A stretch of 64,000 nucleotides of DNA, from positions 124,001 through 188,000 of the forward strand of contig JADCGA010000001.1 of assembly GCA_020249265.1 (NCBI GenBank), in the 5' to 3' direction. A model generated the notes under the pieces. The model was not told the DNA's origin. It searched no databases and saw only the letters and a program-made list of their open reading frames with translations. This stretch comes from Roseomonas sp. GTDB taxonomy: Bacteria; Pseudomonadota; Alphaproteobacteria; Acetobacterales; Acetobacteraceae. Of the stretch, positions 17,807-24,877 are shown piece by piece. The position numbers and the translations under genes are program-made. How positions within the stretch are numbered: position 1 is the first letter of the stretch; each line of letters starts with the position of its first letter.

Positions 17807-19066
17807 TCAGCCCCTTCCTGAAATGGCATAATGCACTGGCTTGGAGTGCGCGGTCTGTGCGGTTGGAATGGCCTCCACCAGCGCGGAGAAACGCGCGGCC
17901 AGCAGGCGCCGGTCATATTGGCGCACCGCAAGGCTGCGTGCCGCAGCGCCCATGGCAGTGCGGCGGGCGGGGTCTTCAACCAAGCCGATCAGCGCTGCCG
18001 CCAGGCCAGCCGCATCGCCGGGTGCCACGGCCATGCCGGCACCGCCTTCGGTCAAAAGCCGGGCCGCATCACCGGGCGCTGTGCTGATCACGGGTCGTCC
18101 TGCTGCCAGCCCATCCATCAGTTTATTGGGTGCGGTCCATTCGGCGAAGGCCGGGCAATCGGCCAGGATATGAAGCGCAATCTGGCTACCGGCGAAAAGC
18201 CCGGCCACCTCCCGCTTCGGCATGGGCGGCAAGAAGTTAATGTTGGGCAGGTCAGCAGCGGTGCGCATCAAGGTGGTTTTCTCGGCCCCCTCACCCACCA
18301 GCAGAATACGGAGCCGGGCCTCGCCCCTGGCCGCCAAAAGCCGCGCGGCTTCCACCACAACGCCAAGCCCATTCGCACGCCCATGCGCGCCGGCATAAAG
18401 CGCCAGAACTTCCCAGGGGGCGGCTTCGGCTGGGCGCCAGGGGGCGATATGGGGGCCGAAAAGATCAAGATCACAGCCATTGCCGATCACCTTCACCCAA
18501 GCGGGATCAGCGCCACGCGTGCGGGCGGTTTCCCCCATGCCCTCAGAAAGCGCCACCACCGCAGCCGCGCGGCGGCAGGCGAGATTGGCGAGCCCTTCCA
18601 TGAAGGGCGCGATGGGTGCCGGCAGCACGCCCATGGCGCGCGGCAATTCTGGCCAGGGGTCGCGGATTTCGAAAATGAAGGGAATGCCGCGTAGCGCCTT
18701 GGCCAGAAGCGCAGGCAAGGCAACCGTGAGCGGGGTGGAGGAAGCGATCACCAGATCAGGCTTTTCCCGAAGCGCAAGCCGCGTTGCCGCCGCCGCATAA
18801 CGCAAGAACGCCACGCTGCGCGCCGCCATCACCATGGCATTGGCATAGGGGATACCCAATTCCACCACCTGAAACCCGGCAACCCGCCCGTCCCGCCTTC
18901 CCTTGCGGAAGGGTCCGGAAAGCCCGCTCTCCGCCCCCTGGGTGCGCCCGGTTGCCAGCGTCACGCGATGGCCGCGCGCGGCCAAAGCGCGGGCGAAGGC
19001 GAAGCTTCGCGTCGCCGTGCTGCCGGCCGGCGTGCTGAAATGCTGATGTAAATAAAGAATGTGCAT
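17807..19066 (-). CDS. glycosyltransferase family 4 (WbuB-like)
   Basis: A 419-residue glycosyltransferase opening MHILYLHQHFSTPAGSTATRS, the N-terminus typical of WbuB-like GT4 enzymes. The central part has IFEIRDPWPELPRAMG, and the donor domain has LYAGAHGRANGL, FLPPMPKREVAGLFAGS and NKLMDGLAAGRPVI. These enzymes move an N-acetylated sugar onto a lipid-linked acceptor at the inner membrane. The start ATG at 19066 is five bases downstream of the aminotransferase stop; an extension to 19153 lies inside that gene and lacks family features. Confidence 0.87.
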   Translation of the reverse strand: MHILYLHQHFSTPAGSTATRSFAFARALAARGHRVTLATGRTQGAESGLSGPFRKGRRDGRVAGFQVVELGIPYANAMVMAARSVAFLRYAAAATRLALREKPDLVIASSTPLTVALPALLAKALRGIPFIFEIRDPWPELPRAMGVLPAPIAPFMEGLANLACRRAAAVVALSEGMGETARTRGADPAWVKVIGNGCDLDLFGPHIAPWRPAEAAPWEVLALYAGAHGRANGLGVVVEAARLLAARGEARLRILLVGEGAEKTTLMRTAADLPNINFLPPMPKREVAGLFAGSQIALHILADCPAFAEWTAPNKLMDGLAAGRPVISTAPGDAARLLTEGGAGMAVAPGDAAGLAAALIGLVEDPARRTAMGAAARSLAVRQYDRRLLAARFSALVEAIPTAQTAHSKPVHYAISGRG

Positions 19067-19071
19067 GGAAC

Positions 19072-20271
19072 TCAGCCGCGCGCTGCGGCGCGGATGGCGC
19101 GAATGACGCGGTGCTGCGCGTCCTGCTCCAAGCCGCTGCCGGATGGCAGGCAAAGCCCGCGCGCAAAAAGCGCTTCCGCCACCGACCCGCCGATGCAGCG
19201 CGCGTCACGAAACACAGGTTGCATATGCAAGGGCTTGAAGGCCGGGCGGGTTTCAATGCCCTCGGCGGCCAAAACGCGCCGCAGGCCATCGGCGTCCATG
19301 CCGAAGCCGGCCGGGTCAATCAGCATGGCGGAAAGCCAGCGCGATGCCCTGCCCCAAGGGGCTTCGGGCATGAAGGAAATGCCCGGCAAATCCTCCAGCC
19401 CTTCCTGGTAGCGCGCGAAGATCGCCCGACGCTGCGCTACGCGCTCGCCAAGTTTCGCCAATTGCGCGAACCCCACCGCCGCCATCAGGGACGACATGCC
19501 AAAGGAATAGCCTGTGCTGGTATGCTCATAATGCGGCGCAGGGGATCTGGCCTGATCGGCGAGGGTGCGGGCATGAGCGATCAGCCCTGGATCATCGGAA
19601 GCCAATGCCCCGCCCCCGCCAGCGGTGATGATCTTATTGCCATTAAAGGAAAAAGCCGCGAGCTGCGCCCCGCGCCCAGCCGGCAAGCCGGATTGAGAGG
19701 CACCCAGCCCCTCCGCGCTATCGGATATCAGCGCCACACCATATCCAGCGCAAAGCGACGCAATGGCCCGCAACGCGGCACATTGGCCATAAATATCCAC
19801 CGCCACCACCGCCTTGGGCAGCCTGCTCTGCCGCGCGGCCTGCCAAAGCTCCGCAGCCAGTAACCCCGGGTCAAGCGTCCAGCTCTCGGGGCAGACATCC
19901 AGGAAGCGAGGTCGCGCGCCCATCTGCACTGCCGGCGCCACGGAAGCGATGAAGGTGAAGCTTGGCACCCAAACCTCATCCCCCGGGCCGATGTCCAGCA
20001 CGCGAAATGCCAGCGTCAGCGCCGCCGTGCCGGAAGCAACCGCCAGCACATGGGCAAAGCCGGTGGCCTCGGCAAAGGCGGCTTCAAAGGCGCGTGGTGC
20101 GGGGCCGGCAGGGGCAAGCCAGCCCGAGGCAAGGCTCGCTTCCAGCACAGCTATCTCCCGCCCAGTCAGATGCGGGGGCGACAGCAGGATGGGGGCGGAC
20201 AAATCCCGCGCTGGCAGGGGGGGCGGGGGCAGTAGGCGGGCCGTTTGGGCGGCGGAGAGCATGGCAATCAC
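19072..20271 (-). CDS. DegT/DnrJ/EryC1/StrS-family sugar aminotransferase
   Basis: A 399-residue PLP enzyme that aminates nucleotide-linked keto-sugars. PLP-phosphate contacts are in ASGTAALTLAF (residues 79-89), the pyridine-N Asp is D184 in SDSAEGLGA, and the Schiff-base Lys is K213 in FSFNGNKIITAGGGG. PSFTFIAS is the conserved substrate-side strand. Together with the FlaA1/PglF-like dehydratase it would yield a 4-amino-4,6-dideoxy sugar (PglE-like role). Its start overlaps the sugar-transferase stop by four bases (ATGA). A Pro-rich tail of about 20 residues precedes the fold. Confidence 0.9.
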   Translation of the reverse strand: MIAMLSAAQTARLLPPPPLPARDLSAPILLSPPHLTGREIAVLEASLASGWLAPAGPAPRAFEAAFAEATGFAHVLAVASGTAALTLAFRVLDIGPGDEVWVPSFTFIASVAPAVQMGARPRFLDVCPESWTLDPGLLAAELWQAARQSRLPKAVVAVDIYGQCAALRAIASLCAGYGVALISDSAEGLGASQSGLPAGRGAQLAAFSFNGNKIITAGGGGALASDDPGLIAHARTLADQARSPAPHYEHTSTGYSFGMSSLMAAVGFAQLAKLGERVAQRRAIFARYQEGLEDLPGISFMPEAPWGRASRWLSAMLIDPAGFGMDADGLRRVLAAEGIETRPAFKPLHMQPVFRDARCIGGSVAEALFARGLCLPSGSGLEQDAQHRVIRAIRAAARG

Positions 20272-20897
20272 CCCTTGCCCCCGACCATGACCGGCGCCGC
20301 ACCAAGGGTCAGGCTTTCATCAAGCCTCGCCGAGGTTGCATGGCCAGGCATGGTCGCGCCATGGCCGCGCAGCAGAAGCACGCCGCAGGCCAAGGCGAGT
20401 TTCATATCTGTTGTAAATTCAGGGACCTGCCGCGCATATTGGACATCACAAGCAAGCCGTTGCGCCCAAGGCACGGCATTGCGCCCGCGCGCTTGGGCCA
20501 GGCCAAACAGGCCGGGCCTGATCCTGAGCCGCTCAGCCTCTGCCGCGCTGAACAAGGGCGTATAGTCACAAGGCAAGGGGCGCGGCCCCACCAGGCTCAT
20601 CTCACCGCGCAAGACATTGATCATTTGCGGCAATTCATCCAGCCCACTGGCCCGCAGCCAGCGCCCGAAGCCATTCAGCCGCACCGCATCCGGCGCCGCG
20701 CCTTCGCGCATGGTGCGGAATTTCAGCAATGTGAAGGGCGCGCCATGCCGCCCGGCGCGGCGCTGGCGAAACAGGATGGGCCGGCCCAAGCCGAGGAGCA
20801 CCGCAAGCGCCAAAAGCGCCAGGACCGGGGCGCCCAGAACCAGCACCAGCGCTGCCACGCTGCGATCAAGCGCAGCCTTACCCCAAAGCGCGTACAT
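20268..20897 (-). CDS. initiating sugar phosphate transferase (PglC-like, bacterial sugar transferase)
   Basis: A 209-residue monotopic phosphoglycosyl transferase. One hydrophobic re-entrant segment (residues 13-38) is followed by FRQRRAGRHG, LLKFRTMREG, the catalytic DELPQMINVLRGEMSLVGPRP and GLFGLAQARGR. It lacks the four-helix N-terminal domain of WcaJ/WbaP, so it matches the small PglC type, which starts repeat-unit assembly by moving a sugar phosphate onto undecaprenyl phosphate. The ATG at 20897 overlaps the upstream O-antigen ligase gene by 20 bases. PglC enzymes favour UDP-diNAc-bacillosamine, agreeing with the dehydratase/aminotransferase pair. Confidence 0.88.
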   Translation of the reverse strand: MYALWGKAALDRSVAALVLVLGAPVLALLALAVLLGLGRPILFRQRRAGRHGAPFTLLKFRTMREGAAPDAVRLNGFGRWLRASGLDELPQMINVLRGEMSLVGPRPLPCDYTPLFSAAEAERLRIRPGLFGLAQARGRNAVPWAQRLACDVQYARQVPEFTTDMKLALACGVLLLRGHGATMPGHATSARLDESLTLGAAPVMVGGKG

Positions 20898-22143
20898 GCC
20901 CTGCCCCCCTGATCGGCGCCCGCGCCGTGACCCCAATCCCAAGTGCAAGCCCCAGCGCCAGCCAGGCCATCCGATTGCCGAGATCGGTCGAGACCTGCAG
21001 CGTCACTGCCATCGGCAGGCACAACATCAAAAGCCGCGCCACCCGCCAGGATGGCGTTGTTCTGCCAAGCCGCCAGAATACGTAAGCCGCGCCGCCAAAG
21101 GCGATCAGCCAAAGGGCAAAACCGGGCAGCCCGACCTCGGCAAGCGCCTCGATGCCAAGATTATGGGGGTGCCGCCCGCGCCATTCGCCAAACCCTGCCG
21201 CCAGGCTGAAGCCCCCGGTGCCAAGGCCAAAGGGCATGGTTTGGCCGGCGAGGCGCAAGGCCTCCTCCCACAAGGGTCCTCGGCCGGAGCTTTCCAGCAT
21301 ATTCGGCGCAAGAATACGTTCCAAGGTATGGAGGGTTCGGCTGAGTTCGCCCCCCAGGAACACCAACGCAGCACCAGCAAGGCCAAGCGAAGCGAGCAAC
21401 CAGAGAGCGGCCAGCCCAGGTTTTCGTTGCCGAAGCAGGACCAGCACCGGCCCGGAAGCCAGGCAAAGCGCCAGCGCCACCAGCGCCGCGCGCCCGCCGG
21501 GCAGCAGGGCACCGACCGCCAGGGCCAGGGCCGCCCCCAGCGACAGAAGCCCAGGTAATGCTCCGCGCGCTTCCGCCCATTGCACCGCGGCCAAAGCCGC
21601 CGCTGTTGCAATGGCGAGCCCCGTGACCTGATAGGCGATGCGCCATTTCTCCGGATCGGCGCCGGGCAGGCCACCCCGCACAACGCTGCCCCCCGCCAGA
21701 TTGACCGCAAGACTTGCCGCGACCGCTGCCCCCGCGCCGATGATGCCGGCGCAAAAACCGCGCAAGGCGGCCTCATCCCCCGCCACCACCAGCCCGGCCA
21801 GCAGCATGATCGGCCCAAACAGGATGATTTCAGGCAGCTTGGCCGCCAGTACGGCGCCTGAAGCAGACCAGCACCCGGCCAGAACAAGCCAAAGCCAAAG
21901 CGCCCCAATCGCCGCAAGCGGCAGGCCGATTTCGGGCGAGATCACCCAGGCCCGTGTCAGGGCACAAAGCATAAGCATGGGCAGCGCTATTGCTGCCATC
22001 AATATCGTAAAATCAATGGGTAGCCCGCCGATCAGGGGGATGGATTTCAAGGCCCCAGCCAAATGCAATAGCGCCGAGGCGCCGCCGCTGAGCCAAGCCA
22101 GCCCATCCAGGGGCGGCGTTGCCGCCCCGCGCGCCGCCGGCAC
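20878..22143 (-). CDS. O-antigen ligase/polymerase family membrane protein (Wzy_C)
   Basis: A 421-residue polytopic membrane protein with about ten helices. The periplasmic segment RGPLWEEALRLAGQ followed by FGLGTGGFSL and RHPHNLGIEALAEVGLPG is the Wzy_C signature, with the conserved HPHN histidine. Such proteins polymerise repeat units or ligate polymer to lipid A; within an export locus, polymerase is more likely. No ATG fits: a GTG at 22143 with AGGGGG about six bases upstream is chosen, three bases past the upstream stop. A TTG at 22149 is the alternative. Confidence 0.82.
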   Translation of the reverse strand: MPAARGAATPPLDGLAWLSGGASALLHLAGALKSIPLIGGLPIDFTILMAAIALPMLMLCALTRAWVISPEIGLPLAAIGALWLWLVLAGCWSASGAVLAAKLPEIILFGPIMLLAGLVVAGDEAALRGFCAGIIGAGAAVAASLAVNLAGGSVVRGGLPGADPEKWRIAYQVTGLAIATAAALAAVQWAEARGALPGLLSLGAALALAVGALLPGGRAALVALALCLASGPVLVLLRQRKPGLAALWLLASLGLAGAALVFLGGELSRTLHTLERILAPNMLESSGRGPLWEEALRLAGQTMPFGLGTGGFSLAAGFGEWRGRHPHNLGIEALAEVGLPGFALWLIAFGGAAYVFWRLGRTTPSWRVARLLMLCLPMAVTLQVSTDLGNRMAWLALGLALGIGVTARAPIRGAGHVRALG

Positions 22144-22145
22144 CC

Positions 22146-23027
22146 TCAATCCCCCTGCATGGCGGGGCTGCGCGTCACCAGCGCGGCATCGCGGAAGGAG
22201 CTTCGCGCCAGCAGCAACCCTGCCGCGCCCATCAGCACCGCAAGCGGCACCACCAGAAGCCAAAGCCCGAGCAAAAGCGGCCGATTGGGGCGGGAGGCGC
22301 GGGCTTCCACCATCGGTGCCGCGATCAGCCGTGCCGCCACAGCCTCATCCGCCGCCACCACCAGCCCGGCGCGTTGCTGCTGCGCCAAAAGATCGTAAAG
22401 GCTGTTGCGAAGAAAAACATCGCTTTCGCCGGATAGCCGCGCCTCCAAGGCCGCGACCCGGCGCGCGGCCTGATCGGCAAGGTCCGCACGCACCTTGGCC
22501 TCGGCAAAACGGTGCAGGCTGATCAGGGCTTGCAGCGCCAAAGCAGGATCGGCGTGGGTTAATTCAAGGCTCCAGGTAATGCTGCCAAGGTTCTGATTTA
22601 CTGACAAATATCGTTCAACCCATGCCAGCACATCATCCGCATCCAGCGCACGATTGAAGCCCAATGAGGCCAGCAGCCAAGCAAGCGGAGAGGCCTGCCG
22701 CCGCTGTTCCATCGCCTGCAACAAACCGGTTTCGGTGGTGAGCATGCGCGCCGCCTCGGGCGAGCGCAGCGCGGCCAGATAGACGGCGAAATTACCGCCG
22801 GGACGCGTATCAAGCCCCTGACCCAGGGAGAGGGGATGCGCCGATAGCAGGGACGAAATGGCGAAGGCCGTGGTTTCCGCCGGCGCCACCTGGGCGCGCG
22901 CCACATGGCCGCGCGGCCACAGCAGAATGGCGACCGCCCCACCCACCCAAAGCAGTAGCAGGATCAGCGCCAGCCTGGCACGCCAAGCCCAAAGCCCCAT
23001 CAGCAGCAGCGGCAGCGGCAGCGGCAT
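22146..23027 (-). CDS. Wzz-like polysaccharide chain-length/co-polymerase protein
   Basis: A 293-residue protein with a membrane helix near residues 15-35 and another near 255-278, enclosing a largely helical periplasmic domain. This is the two-helix topology of polysaccharide co-polymerases that set chain length with Wzy. No cytoplasmic tyrosine kinase domain is fused. Sequence similarity to classical Wzz is weak, so the call rests on topology, an internal ASPLAWLLASLGF pattern and position between a polymerase and an export gene. The ATG at 23027 shares one base with the upstream TGA, so translation is coupled. Confidence 0.65.
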   Translation of the reverse strand: MPLPLPLLLMGLWAWRARLALILLLLWVGGAVAILLWPRGHVARAQVAPAETTAFAISSLLSAHPLSLGQGLDTRPGGNFAVYLAALRSPEAARMLTTETGLLQAMEQRRQASPLAWLLASLGFNRALDADDVLAWVERYLSVNQNLGSITWSLELTHADPALALQALISLHRFAEAKVRADLADQAARRVAALEARLSGESDVFLRNSLYDLLAQQQRAGLVVAADEAVAARLIAAPMVEARASRPNRPLLLGLWLLVVPLAVLMGAAGLLLARSSFRDAALVTRSPAMQGD

Positions 23028-24790
23028 CAGCCGCCCCCCATTTTGGCGGGCAGGGCGATTTCCGTGAAAATCCGCCGGATCGGGCGCTGGGCGCGGAGTT
23101 CCAGCACGGGGGCCGGTTCCACCCGCCCATAGGCAGGGCTTTCCCAACCGCAGATCAATTCCAGGCTGAAGGGCGCATCGGCGGCCAGCGTGATGCGCGC
23201 CTTGGCGCTTTCCACCCCATTTTCACCACGCCGCCAATCGCCGGGGCAAAGCCGCCAGCGCAAGGCGAGGCGCCGGAAGTCCCCACCCACCTGATCCTCC
23301 ACACGCCAGAACCGTCCGCGGCATTCAACCCGCCTGGCATGGCGATTGCCGCGCCAATCGCGGGTCTTGGCGCCATCGGGAATGGCGCAGCAGCGTGGCC
23401 AGCGCCCGAACAGGAAGGGGCCAAGCCGCGGCATGGGTTCCGCATCATCAAAGGTGATCAGATTATGCCCCGTGCCGCCGGCCAACATGCTTCGCCACCA
23501 ATCGAAGCCGGGCGGCGGCAAATAGGCGCCGCTGCCGCCATCACGGAGCAGATTCTCATTCCCGTCCCAAAGGTCGAAATGCAGCAAATCCGCCTGACCG
23601 GGCCGAAAGCGCAGCGGCACGCCGGTGCGCAGCACGCCGCGCGCCCCACCTGCCCCGGCAAGCCCGAACCATCCGGCGCTTCGCCAATGCGTGGCCGGCG
23701 ATAGCGGCGCGGCGTGCGTGGCGGATAGGCCAAGGGCTCGACAGCCAGGATCATCCGGCAAGCCAGCGCCGGCCCCCAGGAAAAGGCGCGAGGCGCGTTC
23801 CAGGCTGGCGCGCGCATCGCCGGCGCCAAGGCCGGACAGATCGGCAAAGGCCGAATCATCGCAAGGCCCGATGCGCGGCAAGGCGCCATTGGGGGCCATG
23901 ACGCGGCCAAGCCATTGGGTGGCCGATGCGGCTCGGGCGTTGAAGGGCGCCGCAAAGCCAGGCGCGCCATGGCGGCGACGGAACCATTCGGCGATGGCAA
24001 GCACATCCAGCATCAACCGGTGATAGGCCGGTGAGGCTTGGGCAAAGGCGCCACAGGGTGAGACGAGCCGCGCAACAGCGCGTGAGAGCCCCCGCGCCCC
24101 GGCGCGCCGGTCCCGCGCGCGACCCAGCAGCAGGCCGCAAACGAACAGTCCCGCCGCTTCACTGGTCGGGTGGTTATTGTCCTGCGCCGCGCCATAGGCG
24201 CGTGTGGCGCGAATGCGCCGCGCGTGCAGCCCAAGCAATGCCCGCGCGCCAGGGCCGAGCCGCCGGTCCGCGCCCAATAAGGCCAGCGCGAGGCTGATCC
24301 CCATGGCGCGCAAGGCCGCTTCCTGCGCGCAAGCCCAGGCCGGGCCGCGAAAGGGCGGGTTGGCAGCGGCCCAATCGGCCAGCAGTGCTTCCGCCTCGCT
24401 CAGTTCTGGGCCTTCAGGATCACGTGCGGCGGCTTGGGCCAGCGTGAGCAGGGGCGCAAGGCGGTGGGTTTCCCAGAGGCCGCGGATATCGGTACCGGGT
24501 CGGGCAAGGACCTCCAGCGCATGGGCCGTCGCGTCAAAAGGTCCATGCCAATCGCGCCGCGTTATGGGCAGCGTGCTGGCGTCCGGCAGAAAGGGGCCAA
24601 GTGGGGCTGGCCGATCCGGCAAGGCATAACGGGCGAGCCCGGTGGCAAGGCGCAGACGATGCCAGGCAAAAAGAGCCACGGGCCGAGAGCCAAGCCGCCG
24701 CGCCGCATCTGCGCTGAGCCAAAGACCCCGCCAGCCGGGCAGGATGGTCGTTGAATGCCGGGTTTCGCCAAGAATTGTATCTCCTGGCAC
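23027..24790 (-). CDS. heparinase II/III family protein
   Basis: A 587-residue protein. The N-terminal half is an all-helical toroid-like region with AQDNNHPTSEAAGLF, the conserved Asn-Asn-His...Glu pattern of the family; the second half is beta-rich (from about residue 375, LRTGVPLRFRPGQADLLHFD). Members cleave uronic-acid polysaccharides by beta-elimination, or act in exopolysaccharide loci without a proven substrate. No signal peptide is visible. The GTG at 24790 is chosen because AAGGAG lies seven bases upstream; a TTG at 24829 lacks a Shine-Dalgarno sequence. It is first in the leftward operon and divergent from the SLBB export gene. Confidence 0.8.
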   Translation of the reverse strand: MPGDTILGETRHSTTILPGWRGLWLSADAARRLGSRPVALFAWHRLRLATGLARYALPDRPAPLGPFLPDASTLPITRRDWHGPFDATAHALEVLARPGTDIRGLWETHRLAPLLTLAQAAARDPEGPELSEAEALLADWAAANPPFRGPAWACAQEAALRAMGISLALALLGADRRLGPGARALLGLHARRIRATRAYGAAQDNNHPTSEAAGLFVCGLLLGRARDRRAGARGLSRAVARLVSPCGAFAQASPAYHRLMLDVLAIAEWFRRRHGAPGFAAPFNARAASATQWLGRVMAPNGALPRIGPCDDSAFADLSGLGAGDARASLERASRLFLGAGAGLPDDPGCRALGLSATHAAPLSPATHWRSAGWFGLAGAGGARGVLRTGVPLRFRPGQADLLHFDLWDGNENLLRDGGSGAYLPPPGFDWWRSMLAGGTGHNLITFDDAEPMPRLGPFLFGRWPRCCAIPDGAKTRDWRGNRHARRVECRGRFWRVEDQVGGDFRRLALRWRLCPGDWRRGENGVESAKARITLAADAPFSLELICGWESPAYGRVEPAPVLELRAQRPIRRIFTEIALPAKMGGG

Positions 24791-24877
24791 GCTACGTCTC
24801 CTTGGGTGATTTAAGGCGTTGTAAAACAATCTATGGTTGTGTTAGGAAAAAATCAACCATATTTTTAGGTGTGATTT
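24791..24877. promoter_or_regulatory. AT-rich divergent promoter region of the polysaccharide locus with an 8-bp inverted repeat
   Basis: These 87 bases separate the leftward nine-gene operon from the rightward SLBB gene and are strikingly AT-rich for this window. A perfect inverted repeat TATGGTTG (24832-24839) / CAACCATA (24854-24861) with a 14-base spacer looks like a regulator site. On the minus strand TTGATT and TAGATT (17-base spacing) could form a sigma-70-type promoter for the operon, with AAGGAG at 24797-24802 as its ribosome site. On the plus strand AGGTG precedes the ATG at 24878. The hexamers are weak matches and inferred. Confidence 0.45.
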
